64,000 nt of DNA from Rhodococcus pseudokoreensis (GCF_017068395.1 NZ_CP070619.1:4092001-4156000), one strand, 5' to 3'. Positions 42,482 through 52,082 are shown, counted from the stretch's first letter. The notes: generated by a model not told the origin, from the sequence alone. Numbers and translations are program-made.

Positions 42482-42823
42482 TCAGCTGGCGGGGTCGTAC
42501 CCGAACTCGCGCACCTCCTGCGCGCACCGGCAGGCAACCGCGAGTTTCGCGGCCCATCCCAGTGCCGCCTCACGGGACGGCAGTTCCAGTACCGCGTAGC
42601 CGCCTTCGAGCTGCGTCGTCTCCGGGTAGGTGCCCTCGGTCACGGTCCCGTCCCCATCGACCATGACGGGCGGAACGCTTCCGTCGATGCCGCCGCCGAA
42701 CACCCATACGCCGGCGTCCTTCGCCTCCTGGACCACCGCGTGCGACGCATCGGACACCGCCTGCAGATCCCCGTCGGGAACGACCATGGCGCCACTCGGG
42801 AACGAGATCAGGTACTTCGTCAT
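42482..42823 (-). CDS. YCII-related (DGPF-domain) protein
   Basis: A 113-residue protein with KYLISFPSGAMVVPDGDLQA at the start, GVWVFGGGIDGSV in the middle and GYAVLELPSREAALGWAAKLAVAC near the end, matching the YCII/DGPF fold. Its function is poorly defined; relatives sit near sigma factors or in catabolic operons. ATG 42823 has AAGGAG about 9 nt upstream. It lies 124 bp downstream of the metallo-beta-lactamase-fold gene on the same strand and converges with the reductase. Confidence 0.75.
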   Translation of the reverse strand: MTKYLISFPSGAMVVPDGDLQAVSDASHAVVQEAKDAGVWVFGGGIDGSVPPVMVDGDGTVTEGTYPETTQLEGGYAVLELPSREAALGWAAKLAVACRCAQEVREFGYDPAS

Positions 42824-42947
42824 CGCGTCGACTCCTTCTTCGCGCTCTTCTTCACCGACCTGATTCGAGGGTCTCACGTTCGGCCGCCGCCAGGATCGCT
42901 TCGATCTGCGTCACTCGATCCAGGGTGAGGCTCCGCTGCTGCCCGGC

Positions 42948-44105
42948 TCAGCGGACGGTGATTCTCTGGAGGTCGTTGCCGATGACGACCTCTCCGGCAT
43001 AGCCGCGACCGGCCCACTCGGTCCACTGGTGCGGGTCGACGACCCCGTGTGCGAAGTCGATGATGTGGGACAGCACGAGCTTCGGCACTCCGGCGCGCTC
43101 GGCGATCGCCCCCACCTGCTGCACTTCGACGTGCGATTGCAGCATGTGGTCGCGTGCCGCCGGTGTCAGGGCGCTGCCTTCGAGGTTCACGGCCTCGTGG
43201 ATCAGCACTTCGGAGCCACGCGCCAGTTCGACGAGGTTGTCGGAGACGGTGGTGTCTCCCGAGAACGTCACCGAGCCGTACTCCGTGTCGAAGCGGTACG
43301 CGAAGGAGGGAAATGCGGGGCCGTGCGGCACCAGTGTCGCCGTCACGCGGACTCGGTCATCGCTCATCACCGTGAACGGCGCGCACGGTGGGCAGGTGTT
43401 GGTGAAGTCGGCCCCCAACTCGGGCAGGGCGATCTCGTGCACGACCGGCATCGTGCTGGTGTCCGGCAGTCCGGTGTCACGCATCAGAACGTTGTTGCTG
43501 TACGCGTAGGCCTCCGTGCATTTGCGAGTGAGCTCGGCAAGTCCCGGCGTGGGGTCGGCCGGGTGCGTCACCGGAACGGTGCGCCCGCCGAATGCCTGGG
43601 GCAGTCCGCCTGCGGGTCCGGGGCCGTACACGTCCACAGGTCCGGACACACCGTCGCCGATCTGGGGGATGGTCCCGCCGCCCAGCATGAAGAAGTTGTA
43701 GTAGTCGGCGATGTGATCGGCGTGCAGGTGGGTGATGAAGATGTTTCTCAAGGCGGCGAATTGGAGTCCCGCCCGACGATATTGGGTTGCGGATGCACGA
43801 CCGCAGTCGACGACATAGGTGGTGCCGTCGACTACGAGTGCTGTCGAGATTCCGGTGCGGTCGGCCGCGATCGGCGGACCGGCCTGGGTGCCCAGCAACA
43901 CGATCTCGAAGTGGGCGTCCGGATTCGGTACCGCCGCCGGTGCGGCTGCGGCCGATTCGACCGGTCGGGTCGACGATGGAGATGCGCACGCGGTCACTCC
44001 GGCGGCGGCCGCTAGTGCGCCGATTCCGGCAAGTATCGATCTACGGCTGATCGCGGATGCCGGCCCGCGGCCGTCGGCCGATTCGGTACAGCAGGAAATA
44101 CACAT
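42948..44105 (-). CDS. Exported metallo-beta-lactamase-fold hydrolase (Tat lipoprotein-like)
   Basis: A 385-residue protein. The N-terminus has a twin-arginine pair (R21, R22 in SRRSILAGIGA) and a VTAC lipobox with cysteine near residue 40, so it should be a Tat-exported lipoprotein. The zinc motif THLHADH (H126, H128, D130, H131) is complete, and a second region SFAYRFDTEYGSVTFSGDT supports an arylsulfatase/RNase Z-like MBL fold. It is the last gene of the aromatic-degradation operon; an outside-acting esterase or sulfatase could release a phenol from a conjugate, which is inference. Confidence 0.85.
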   Translation of the reverse strand: MCISCCTESADGRGPASAISRRSILAGIGALAAAAGVTACASPSSTRPVESAAAAPAAVPNPDAHFEIVLLGTQAGPPIAADRTGISTALVVDGTTYVVDCGRASATQYRRAGLQFAALRNIFITHLHADHIADYYNFFMLGGGTIPQIGDGVSGPVDVYGPGPAGGLPQAFGGRTVPVTHPADPTPGLAELTRKCTEAYAYSNNVLMRDTGLPDTSTMPVVHEIALPELGADFTNTCPPCAPFTVMSDDRVRVTATLVPHGPAFPSFAYRFDTEYGSVTFSGDTTVSDNLVELARGSEVLIHEAVNLEGSALTPAARDHMLQSHVEVQQVGAIAERAGVPKLVLSHIIDFAHGVVDPHQWTEWAGRGYAGEVVIGNDLQRITVR

Positions 44106-44122
44106 GAACGTGTCCTCACTCG

Positions 44123-44956
44123 CTACTCGGACAGGAAGTCGGCGATCAGACTGTTGAAGCGGGTCGAGTGCTCGATCTGGACCCAGTGACCGCAGCGGCC
44201 GAACACGTGCAGCTGCGAGCGGTCGATCAGTTCGAGCAGTCGAAGCGAGTTGGACAGCGGAATGACCTGGTCGTCGCGCCCGTGGACGATGAGCGTCTCG
44301 TGCGTCAGCGACGAGATCAGGCTCTCGTCGACGGCCATCTCGTCGACACCTCGCTGCCGGGGTGCCGGGAACATGGCGCTGAACGCTTCTTGCACGCCGG
44401 GCCGGGTGGCGGCCGCGAGTCGCAGTTCGGCGAGTTCGTCGTTCACGAGCGTGCGGTCGTAGGCGAACACATCCAGGAGTTTGCGCATGGCCGGGAGGGA
44501 CGGCTCGAAACCCCAGACCGCGTCGAGCCCCGGAGTGATGTCGAATGGGACTCCGACGCTGCCCATCAGGACGAGGCGGTCCACTCGCTCGGGGTACTTG
44601 GTCGCGATGTTCAGGGCGAGTGATCCACCGAAGCTGTTGCCCACGATGGAGACCTTGTCGAGTCCGAGGGCATCGAGCAGGCCTACGAGGTGGTCGGTCC
44701 AGGTGGCCGAGTTGTACTCGACACCGTCGGGGCGCTCGGTGTATCCGAATCCGAGGATGTCCGGTGCGATGACCCGGTATTGGCTCGAGAGGGCCGGGAT
44801 GGTCGTTCGCCAGTTGGCCCAGGCGGTGACGCCGGGGCCGGAGCCGTGGATCAGGACGACCGGGGCGCCCTCGCCGACGTCGTGGTAGTTGGTGGCGATC
44901 CCGTTGACGTCGATAGTCTTCGCGATCTCGGGTGTCTGCTCGGTTGTGGTGGTCAT
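44123..44956 (-). CDS. Meta-cleavage-product (C-C bond) alpha/beta hydrolase
   Basis: A 277-residue MhpC/XylF/DmpD-type hydrolase. The nucleophile is S108 in GNSFGG, with D228/D229 in GRDDQVIP and H257 in GHWVQIEH; the oxyanion region is IHGSGPGVTAW (about 36-46). It would cleave the ring-opened dienoate produced by the extradiol dioxygenase encoded upstream. ATG 44956 has GGAG about 9 nt upstream; the frame stays open far into the next gene but without coding character. The C-C hydrolase step applies when the catechol carries a 3-substituent, so the substrate probably is an alkyl- or ring-substituted catechol. Confidence 0.9.
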   Translation of the reverse strand: MTTTTEQTPEIAKTIDVNGIATNYHDVGEGAPVVLIHGSGPGVTAWANWRTTIPALSSQYRVIAPDILGFGYTERPDGVEYNSATWTDHLVGLLDALGLDKVSIVGNSFGGSLALNIATKYPERVDRLVLMGSVGVPFDITPGLDAVWGFEPSLPAMRKLLDVFAYDRTLVNDELAELRLAAATRPGVQEAFSAMFPAPRQRGVDEMAVDESLISSLTHETLIVHGRDDQVIPLSNSLRLLELIDRSQLHVFGRCGHWVQIEHSTRFNSLIADFLSE

Positions 44957-45024
44957 CGGTTCTGCTCCAAAGATGGTGATGTTCTGGTGGTGAGGACGTG
45001 CGCCGGCGGCAACCGGCCCGCGGT

Positions 45025-45939
45025 CTACGTGACGACGGTGAGGAAGTTCTGGTCCAGTTCCCGGTGGGTGAAGTTGATGCCCCGGGCGGCCTGATCCATG
45101 GTCCAGGTGATGGTCCGGAAGTCCTTGCCGGTGCGGTATCCGCCGGAGAACACTTCGTTGCGGTTGCCGGAGGGATCGAAGAAGTAGATCGTCTCGCCGC
45201 GGGTGATTCCGTGACGGGCAGGTCCGAAGTCGATGGGCACGTCGTCCATGGAGAAGACGTCGCCGGCGTGCAGCAGGGCCGACCAGTCGGCGATGTGGTA
45301 CGCGAAGTGGTGCAGTTTGCCGTTTTCGCCTTGGACGAAGGCGATGTCGTGGGGTTGTTCGCCGCAGAACATCCAGGATCCGACGAGTTCGGTGTTGTCT
45401 TCGCCTCCGACGAGGCGTTCGGCGGCCTGGAAGTCGAGGGCTTCGGAGAGGAACCGTTCCAGCAGTGCGGGGTCTTCGGTGGTGATGAGGGTGTGGTCGA
45501 GGCGCGGGACGCCGATGCCGCGGGTCCCGCCGCGAGGCCACGGGTCCGGGTTCCACAATCCTGTTGCGGTGCCCACGTACTCGATGTCGCTGTAGAGCTC
45601 GAGGGTGTGCTCGGACGGCAGGGTCACCCGCAGGCCGTCGCCGACGGACTGGTTGTCGCCCTTACTCATCCGCTCGCACGTCGCGCCGAACGCGCGTACC
45701 CGGGTCTCGATCTCGGCAAGCGAGTCTGCGTCGGAGACCTTGTAGCCGAGTTTGGTCAGCCCGACGCCGCCTTCGCTGAGGACGACCGAGTGATGGTCGG
45801 CCTCGTCCCAGGACTTGAGGTAGACGGTGCCGTCCTCTTCGTGGACGGCGTCCATTCCGAGGGTGTTGATGTAGTGGTTCTTGGCCTCGGCGAGGTCGGT
45901 GACGTTGATGTGGACATAGCCCAGTCGCAACACGGACAT
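45025..45939 (-). CDS. Extradiol catechol 2,3-dioxygenase
   Basis: A 304-residue type I two-domain extradiol dioxygenase. The iron ligands are H149 (in RLDHTLIT), H211 (in LHHFAYHI) and E262 (in NRNEVF), with conserved H243 and Y252 nearby. The length matches XylE/AphC-type enzymes. ATG 45939 has GGAAGG upstream. It opens a catechol next to the hydroxyls, making the yellow meta-cleavage product. The gene follows the ferredoxin gene, whose product may reduce its inactivated iron. Confidence 0.93.
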   Translation of the reverse strand: MSVLRLGYVHINVTDLAEAKNHYINTLGMDAVHEEDGTVYLKSWDEADHHSVVLSEGGVGLTKLGYKVSDADSLAEIETRVRAFGATCERMSKGDNQSVGDGLRVTLPSEHTLELYSDIEYVGTATGLWNPDPWPRGGTRGIGVPRLDHTLITTEDPALLERFLSEALDFQAAERLVGGEDNTELVGSWMFCGEQPHDIAFVQGENGKLHHFAYHIADWSALLHAGDVFSMDDVPIDFGPARHGITRGETIYFFDPSGNRNEVFSGGYRTGKDFRTITWTMDQAARGINFTHRELDQNFLTVVT

Positions 45940-45986
45940 GGCTGTACCTTCCTTCGATGTGGGTTGAATTGGTTCGCGGCCACCGA

Positions 45987-46376
45987 TCAGGTGGTGCGCT
46001 CCCGGGACCGCCCGAGCCCCGCCAGGACGTCGACGAGGCGGTCCCGTTCGCCGAGTTCGATGATCACGTCCGATTGCGGAAATGCCCTGCAGGGAAGGCA
46101 CTTCTGCTGCCCCGGTTCGCGATCGGGTCCGTCGACGACGGTCTCGCTCACCGGTGTGCGGTAGGCGACGGTCCCGTCGACGAGCACGGCTCTGCAGGCT
46201 CCGCAGCCGCCGCGCCGGCACTTGTACCGGGACCGGTAGCCCTGACGGCGCAACGCATCGACGATCGTTTCGTCGGCCCGCACGCCGATGCGTATCCGGT
46301 CCGGAAACACGGTGACCTGAAACTCGCCGTTCGGCCGCGGCGCCTCGATGGCGCGGGCATCGGGGGTGTCACCCAT
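45987..46376 (-). CDS. Plant-type 2Fe-2S ferredoxin (XylT/DmpQ-like)
   Basis: A 129-residue protein with four cluster cysteines C53, C58, C61 and C93 in YKCRRGGCGACRAV and GQQKCLPCRAF. XylT-type ferredoxins next to catechol 2,3-dioxygenase genes reduce the oxidised iron of the dioxygenase. The gene is directly upstream of that dioxygenase. It has no reductase domain, so it needs a separate donor. Whether this version reactivates the dioxygenase is inferred from context. Confidence 0.8.
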   Translation of the reverse strand: MGDTPDARAIEAPRPNGEFQVTVFPDRIRIGVRADETIVDALRRQGYRSRYKCRRGGCGACRAVLVDGTVAYRTPVSETVVDGPDREPGQQKCLPCRAFPQSDVIIELGERDRLVDVLAGLGRSRERTT

Positions 46377-46430
46377 TGGTCCTCCTGAGCTGCCGCCGGT
46401 CCAAGAAGCTAGTCGGCCCCCGTCCGACGG

Positions 46431-48041
46431 CTACTTGCGGCCGAAGACGGACACGTCGTCGTTGCCGATCAGGTCGGGAACGGTCCAACCGTCGAGGTCG
46501 TACTCACTCATGAACTGCTCGGCCAGGCCCTTCATCCCCGACACCACACCGGTCGCCTGCGCGCCGAAAAGCAGTTCGGCCTTGACATTCTCGTGGTTTC
46601 CGGAGTAGTTGCGCTCGTACAGTTCGTGGCGGCCACCGAACTCGGAGCCGATCGAATCCCACAGGGCCTTCATCACCTTCACGCGCTCGACCGCGGTGAT
46701 CCCGTCGGATCCGCGCACGTACTTGTCGAGGAACGGGCGCACTTCGGGGGACTTGAAGTCCTCGGCGGACGAGGGCAGGTAGATCAGGCCGGATGCGACG
46801 TCCTGCTCGATGATCTCCTTGATCCGCGGGTAACCCTGGATCATGAACATCCGGAACGTCAGGCCGTATTCGAGCTTGGGGATGACGGTGTCGCCGATCC
46901 ACTGTTCGGGGTCACGTGCCATGGATTCGGTGAGCGACCAGAACAGGTTGCGCCATCCGATGACCTCACCGACGCGGGTCTGCACACCGCGGAAACCGCC
47001 GGCGCCGGTGCAGTCGAGGGCCTTGAGCAGCAAACCGGCGATGAAGTCGAGCTTCACGGCGAGGCGGGTGCAGCCCTGCAGCATGGCGCGGGGCAGGAAC
47101 CCGGACTGCGGGAAGAAGGTGTTGATCTTGTCGACGGCGCCGTACATGAAGACGTTCTCCCACGGCACCAGGACCTTGTCGAAGACGAGGATGGCGTCGT
47201 TCTCGTCCATCCGGGACGAGAGCGGGTAGTCGAACGGGCTGCCGACGATCGCAGCGTTCTGCGCGTAGGACGTTCGCGAGATCAGCTTCACGCCGGGCGC
47301 GCCCATCGGCACGGTGCAGATCAGGGCGAATTCCTTCTTCTTGATCGGCAGCCCGTAGTGGGCGATGAAGTTGTAGTTGGTGATCGCCGATCCGGTCGCG
47401 ACGACCTTGGCGCCGGAGACGACGAGGCCTGCGTCGGTTTCCTTCTCCACCTTCATGAACACGTCGCCGACCTCGTCCGGCGGCAGCTGGCGGTCGACGG
47501 GCGGGTTGATGATCGCGTGGTTCCAGTACAGGACCTTCTCCTGCGATTCCTTGTACCAGCGCTCCGCGTTGTCCTGGAACGGTGAATACAGCTCCTTGTT
47601 CGCGTTCAGCGTGCCGAGGAAGGACGCCTTGTAGTCGGGGCTGCGGCCCATCCAGCCGTACGTCATCCGCGCCCACGTCGCGATCGCATCTCGATCGGCG
47701 AGCACGTCCTCGGTGGACTTGGCGGTGCGGAAGAAGGGCATCGTCACGCCACCGCTGCCGGTGTCGGTGGGTGTCGTCAGGGCGTCCACGTGCTCACCCG
47801 TATGCATCCCGTCGTAAAGTCGGGCGATCATGCGCACCGAGTTGCGGAACGCCGGGTGATTCGTATGGTCCTTCACCCGTTTCCCGTGCAACCAGATCTC
47901 GCGGTCGTCGCTGATCGACTCGATGTACTCGTCGCCGGTCATGGGCTTGGTGGCGTAGATCTGGGGTTGGTTGGCCGCGGCGTTCGCCGCCGGGTTGACC
48001 TGCGTGGGGTCGGTGGGGACGGTGGGGACTGTGGTGGTCAT
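46431..48041 (-). CDS. Flavin-dependent phenol hydroxylase, HpaB/PheA1 family (large component)
   Basis: A 536-residue FADH2-dependent monooxygenase that ortho-hydroxylates a phenol to a catechol. The acyl-CoA-dehydrogenase-like fold is seen in [29 protein letters not shown] (separate strands), [10 protein letters not shown] and [12 protein letters not shown]. Relatives are 4-hydroxyphenylacetate 3-monooxygenase, PheA1 phenol hydroxylase and the 4-alkylphenol hydroxylase AphA of rhodococci. ATG 48041 has AAGGGA upstream. It follows the flavin reductase gene by 26 bp and needs reduced FAD from it. Together with the dioxygenase and hydrolase it suggests alkylphenol catabolism. Confidence 0.92.
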   Translation of the reverse strand: MTTTVPTVPTDPTQVNPAANAAANQPQIYATKPMTGDEYIESISDDREIWLHGKRVKDHTNHPAFRNSVRMIARLYDGMHTGEHVDALTTPTDTGSGGVTMPFFRTAKSTEDVLADRDAIATWARMTYGWMGRSPDYKASFLGTLNANKELYSPFQDNAERWYKESQEKVLYWNHAIINPPVDRQLPPDEVGDVFMKVEKETDAGLVVSGAKVVATGSAITNYNFIAHYGLPIKKKEFALICTVPMGAPGVKLISRTSYAQNAAIVGSPFDYPLSSRMDENDAILVFDKVLVPWENVFMYGAVDKINTFFPQSGFLPRAMLQGCTRLAVKLDFIAGLLLKALDCTGAGGFRGVQTRVGEVIGWRNLFWSLTESMARDPEQWIGDTVIPKLEYGLTFRMFMIQGYPRIKEIIEQDVASGLIYLPSSAEDFKSPEVRPFLDKYVRGSDGITAVERVKVMKALWDSIGSEFGGRHELYERNYSGNHENVKAELLFGAQATGVVSGMKGLAEQFMSEYDLDGWTVPDLIGNDDVSVFGRK

Positions 48042-48067
48042 GGTGTTCCCTTCGGTACTGCGGATTT

Positions 48068-48652
48068 TCAGAGGCTGACGGTCGCTCGGGCGGATTGCCC
48101 GGGCAGGCGATGAAGAGGCGTGAAGGAGGTCGACGCGTCGAACCATCCGTTGTGCGGATCGTCCAGGCATCCCGCCCACGCACTTGCCGCATCGAGCATG
48201 CCGAGACGGTGAAACTTGCTGCGATAAAACAGCAACGGCTGTTGATCGGTAGTCGTGATGTCGACGATCTCGCCGATGAAGATGACGTGATCACCGCCGT
48301 CGTACTGCGCCCACGGGGTGCAGGAAATCGTGGCCGCCGATCCGCCGAGCAGCGGCGCGGTCGGACCGTCGGCCCACACCGGGCCCGGCACCTGCGGGCG
48401 TCCGGCGAAATGCATCGCGGTATCGACTTGAGCTTCACCGAGAATGTTCACGGCGAAGGGTTCGTCGCCGAGGTACTGGCACGCCTTCGATTTGCGGGTC
48501 AGCGTCACCTGGCACAGTGCCGGTTCGAGCGAGACCGACGTAAAAGCCGTTACCGTCGCACCGTGGGGTTCACCGTCCGCATTCCTGCATGTAATGACGG
48601 TGACTCCACTGGCGAACTGCCCGAAAATGTCACGTAGCTTGCGAGCGTCCAT
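48068..48652 (-). CDS. Flavin reductase, HpaC/PheA2 family (small component)
   Basis: A 194-residue NAD(P)H:flavin reductase. The flavin-binding fold shows [32 protein letters not shown] and [17 protein letters not shown] in successive parts; [12 protein letters not shown] is near the C-terminus. It supplies FADH2 to the hydroxylase encoded next. ATG 48652 has GAAGGGG upstream. It is the first gene of the aromatic operon, divergent from the AraC regulator, so the operon promoter lies in 48653-48881. Confidence 0.9.
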   Translation of the reverse strand: MDARKLRDIFGQFASGVTVITCRNADGEPHGATVTAFTSVSLEPALCQVTLTRKSKACQYLGDEPFAVNILGEAQVDTAMHFAGRPQVPGPVWADGPTAPLLGGSAATISCTPWAQYDGGDHVIFIGEIVDITTTDQQPLLFYRSKFHRLGMLDAASAWAGCLDDPHNGWFDASTSFTPLHRLPGQSARATVSL

Positions 48653-48701
48653 CGCGTGGCCCCTTCGCTTCTCGTCCTCCCGAGTCGACCTGACGTCGGG
48701 G

Positions 48702-48823
48702 TTGTGAAACCAAGGTATGACCACGGTCACAAGCCGTCGATCCACTCAGCGAAGGGGCTGTCCACACGACGCAACGTGAATTTCGGGGCATCGAGCCGCG
48801 GGCGGATCAGTGATATAAATCAC
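48702..48823. promoter_or_regulatory. Palindromes in the phenol-operon/AraC divergent promoter
   Basis: TTGTGA (48702-48707) and TCACAA (48727-48732) form a long-spaced inverted repeat around TGACC-AC-GGTCA (48718-48729). GTGAT-ATAA-ATCAC at 48810-48823 is a perfect-armed dyad nearer the AraC gene. They are candidates for AraC-regulator and polymerase control. Confidence 0.4.
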
Positions 48824-48881
48824 CAAGAGCGCAAGATCTTGGCGTCCCCGTCGGACGCCTGGAGAGGTTGGGACGACTTTC

Positions 48882-49820
48882 GTGGATACCCCGGACAGCA
48901 GCCCCCGCTTCGAGGATTGGCATCACCTCCACGAAGCGGTGGCCGACGCATACTTCCCCCACACGCTCGAGCCCTTGACGGCCGGAGCCGCCGCGGAGGC
49001 GTCGATCGGCAGCATCGACCTGGGCGCGTGCCGCATCACTCACATGGCACTCGGCGCGGAGGTCGCCCTGAAGTCGGAGCATCCGGGTGCGTACGGCATC
49101 AACATCCCGGTCAGCGGTCGACTGGAGTCGGTGATCGAGCGCACCGAGGTGGCGTCCGAAGTCGGGCAGGCGACCGCGTGCCCCCCGGGTGTCCGCACTC
49201 TCATCCCGCACTGGAATCCGTCGTGTCGATTGATCGGATTCAAGATCGACGAACACTATCTGCAGCGCGAGATGGACCGGATCCTCGACCGACCGGGGCG
49301 CAGCCTCCCCCTGCAACTCGACCTTCGCGGGGACGCCGGCCAGAGTTGGCTGAAGTTCCTGCGGTCTACCTACGATCTGGTCGCGTCCGACGACGGCCTG
49401 CTGCACAACGACTTGATGCGCATCCAACTGTCCGCGGCCGTCACCACCGGGTTCGTTCTGGCCGCCGTGCCGGACGAGGACCCCGGCAGGAGCGCGTACC
49501 GGCCCCGCGTCGTGAAGCGGGTGATCGCAGCCATCCACGACGATCCTGCGCGGGCATGGACGCCCGGGGACATGGCCGACATTGCGGGGGTCAGCGTGAG
49601 GCGACTCCAACAGGCATTCCGGGAATACGTCGGCGTGACGCCCTTCGCGTATCTGCACGATGTCCGAATCGAACGAGCACACGCCGACCTCGCCGTATCC
49701 GGGCCGCCGACAACAGTTCTCGACGTCATACTTCGGTGGGGATTCACCCATCCGGGGCGCTTCGCGGCGGAGTACCGGCGCAAGTACGGCGTACCCCCGT
49801 CTCACACCCTCACGCGCTGA
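48882..49820 (+). CDS. AraC-family transcriptional regulator
   Basis: A 312-residue regulator. The N-terminal half is an AraC_binding_2-type cupin domain (ACRITHMALGAEVAL, GAYGINIPVSG), and the C-terminal ~100 residues hold two helix-turn-helices (MADIAGVSVRRLQQAFREYVG and VILRWGFTHPGRFAAEYRRKYG). The start is GTG 48882 with a weak ribosome binding site. It is divergent from the hydroxylase operon, as PheR is from pheA1A2 in Rhodococcus, and very likely activates the operon in response to a phenol. Confidence 0.9.
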   Translation: MDTPDSSPRFEDWHHLHEAVADAYFPHTLEPLTAGAAAEASIGSIDLGACRITHMALGAEVALKSEHPGAYGINIPVSGRLESVIERTEVASEVGQATACPPGVRTLIPHWNPSCRLIGFKIDEHYLQREMDRILDRPGRSLPLQLDLRGDAGQSWLKFLRSTYDLVASDDGLLHNDLMRIQLSAAVTTGFVLAAVPDEDPGRSAYRPRVVKRVIAAIHDDPARAWTPGDMADIAGVSVRRLQQAFREYVGVTPFAYLHDVRIERAHADLAVSGPPTTVLDVILRWGFTHPGRFAAEYRRKYGVPPSHTLTR

Positions 49821-49848
49821 GAACTGAACAGCAGCAGCCGAACTCGTC

Positions 49849-51203
49849 TCACGAAGTTAGTTGTGCCAGCACTTCTGCCGCGGCTCGGTGGCCGGACCGG
49901 ACTGCCCCGTCCATGTAGCCGTTCCAGGTGTCGGAGGTCTCCGCGCCCGCCCAGTGCAGACGCCCGACGGGATCGGAGAGGGCGGCGCCGTACTGCGTCC
50001 ACACGCCGGCACCGAGTCGTCCGCCGTAGCAGCCGCGGGTGTATTCCTCGGCCATCCAGTCCTGTTCGAGGTAGTCCGTGGGTTCGCCGGCGGCAGGGCC
50101 GAAGAGCTTCGTCAGCGTCGCCACGGCCGAGGCCCGGCGCTCGGCGGGGGTCCGGAGCGCAGCGGTGCGGGCGTGGGCGCCTTCGAAGAAGCCGACGAGG
50201 ACACCGCACGAGCCGTCGGCGGGCGAGTTGTCCAGGGTGATGCTCAGCTCGTCGTCCAAGTTGAAGGCGAACCCGTTGAGTCCCGCCTCCCGCCAGAACG
50301 GCGTCGGGTAGGCAATCTGAACCTTGATCACCGACCCATCGGGATCTGCTGGGTCAGCCCGTCGCGGGAACCGGGGAGCGCGGGCCGGTATCGGAGACGA
50401 CCAGCCAACGTCGGGGGGATCGCCACGATTGCCTGTGCAGCGGTGACGGTTCCGCCGTCGAACTCGACGCCGACGCCGCTGTCGTCGTGGGTGATCGTGC
50501 GAACCGGACTGTTCAGCCGGATCACCTCATCTCCGAGCTCCGCGGCGAGCCGCTCCGAAATCTGATGTGTGCCACCGACAACACGTAACTCCTGGGCACC
50601 ACCTGTGGTGCCGACGAGACTGTCGATCATGCCGCCGGACTTGATGTAGAAGAGAAAGTGAAGCAGGGACATCTCGGCCGGTTGAGCAGAGAACAGGGCG
50701 GGCACGACCGCCTCCCAGAATGCCAGCGCCTCGGGGTGGTCCGTGTTGGCGCGCAGCCATTCGTCCAGGGTCTTGCGGTCCAGATCGGCGGCGGCGGGCG
50801 ATGCCCACGGTGACGACAGCGACACCGAGTCGGCGAGTGCCTCGAGTTCCTGCTGGAGCCGGCCGACCTCCACCGCTGCGCCATCGGAAAGACCGAACGT
50901 CTCGTCGGCGTACCTGGTGACCTTCCCCTTGTAGAGGGTGACCGCGTCGCCGTCGTCGTAGGTCGGGAAAGTGTCGAGCCCGAGTTCGCCGATCAACTTC
51001 AACACCTCGGTCTGGGTCCGGCCGATCCACTGACCACCCATCTCCACCGGGACGCCGTTGGCCAGGTGTCCGCCGAGGTTGCGCCCGGCCACCCGATCGC
51101 GTGCTTCCAGCACCGTCACGCTGCGTCCGGCGGCAGCCACAGCCCTCGCCGCCGTGAGTCCGGCGAGCCCGGCGCCGACTACGACAACATCGCAATCCGT
51201 CAT
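49849..51203 (-). pseudogene. Frameshifted flavin amine oxidase (monoamine/putrescine oxidase type)
   Basis: ATG 51203 (GGAGG upstream) starts a normal FAD amine oxidase: VVVVGAGLAGLTAA near the start, GGQWIGRTQ and then IPPTLAGRL, up to QQIPMG near codon 290. The frame then meets TGA at 50328-50330. The other frame continues without a gap in homology as VIKVQIAYPTPFW, with the conserved FAD C-terminal HWAGAETSDTWNGYMDGAVRSG, ending at 49849. One base is missing near 50332: restoring it gives MGSVIK. The second half starts with a GTG overlapping that TGA, so a split, coupled two-piece protein is possible. A TetR gene is divergent. Confidence 0.8.
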
Positions 51204-51221
51204 CACAATTCCTCCAAAAGT

Positions 51222-51239
51222 CGGTCGGTTGTCCGACCG
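51222..51239. promoter_or_regulatory. Perfect inverted repeat between amine oxidase and TetR genes
   Basis: CGGTCGG and CCGACCG are perfect arms around TTGT, 18 bp in all, in the divergent promoter. A similar sequence, CGGCTGTCCGAC, occurs at 52012-52023, upstream of the second amine oxidase gene, so the TetR protein may control both. Confidence 0.6.
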
Positions 51240-51315
51240 TAATCTAGATCACAGCATCTCGGTGTGCAAGAGTGGTGTCGAATCGGCGGGTGAGGCGACA
51301 TCGAGGAGGAAAGCG

Positions 51316-51954
51316 GTGGCCTACGTCAAGGCGGCAGAGCGCGAGACACAGATCATCGCGGCGGCGATCAGGGAGTTCAGCGAGAGGGGCGTCCCCGGAA
51401 CAACCCTTCGCGCCGTCGCCGGGCGGGCCGGCATCCCCCTCGGCACGCTGCACTACGTCTTCGCCAGCAAGGACCAGCTGCTTCGTGCAGTCATCACGAC
51501 CGTCATCGGCGAGATCTCCGAGACGCTCCGCGCCGAACTCGAGGCAGACAAGGGCGTGGAACACGCGCTGCGCCACGGGGTGGGCAACTTCTGGAACAAA
51601 CTGGTCACGAGCAGGGTCGGGCTGCAGATAATGCAGTACGAACTCATGACGTACTCACTTCGGAGCGATTCCGCCAGGGAGCTGGCCCAGCTGCAGTACG
51701 AGCGCTACGGCTCGCTCGTCACCGAGTTCTGCGAGCGGGCCGCGCAGGCAGCGGGAGAACGCTGCGCCATCGGCTTCGACACCCTCGGCCGCATGGCGCT
51801 GGCCCAGGTCGACGGGCTGATCCTGCAATACATCGCGAAGCCGGATCCCGACCGCGCTCGGCGCGATCTCGACCACGCGCTGAACATGCTCGTTCTCTAC
51901 GCCGACCCCCAGCCGGTCGCGCGCACGAAGCCGCTGAAGGCGGATACCGCCTGA
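51316..51954 (+). CDS. TetR-family transcriptional regulator
   Basis: A 212-residue TetR protein. Helix-turn-helix: ERETQIIAAAIREFSERGVPGTT, then AVAGRAGIPLGTLHYVFASKDQLL in separate helices. The C-terminal domain (MQYELMTYSLRSDS, MALAQVDGLILQYI) is a TetR_C ligand fold. GTG 51316 follows GAGGAGG. It lies between two amine oxidase genes and probably represses them in the absence of an amine. Operator candidates are at 51222-51239 and 52012-52023. Confidence 0.88.
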   Translation: MAYVKAAERETQIIAAAIREFSERGVPGTTLRAVAGRAGIPLGTLHYVFASKDQLLRAVITTVIGEISETLRAELEADKGVEHALRHGVGNFWNKLVTSRVGLQIMQYELMTYSLRSDSARELAQLQYERYGSLVTEFCERAAQAAGERCAIGFDTLGRMALAQVDGLILQYIAKPDPDRARRDLDHALNMLVLYADPQPVARTKPLKADTA

Positions 51955-52082
51955 GGTTCGGATCCGGGACGCCATTGCGTTCGGGTGGACCTCACTCTAT
52001 GTTGATTCGTACGGCTGTCCGACTTAGAAAATAGCGGGTCGCGGCCACGACACTGGATCATCGACAACCCGGAGTGAGACCA

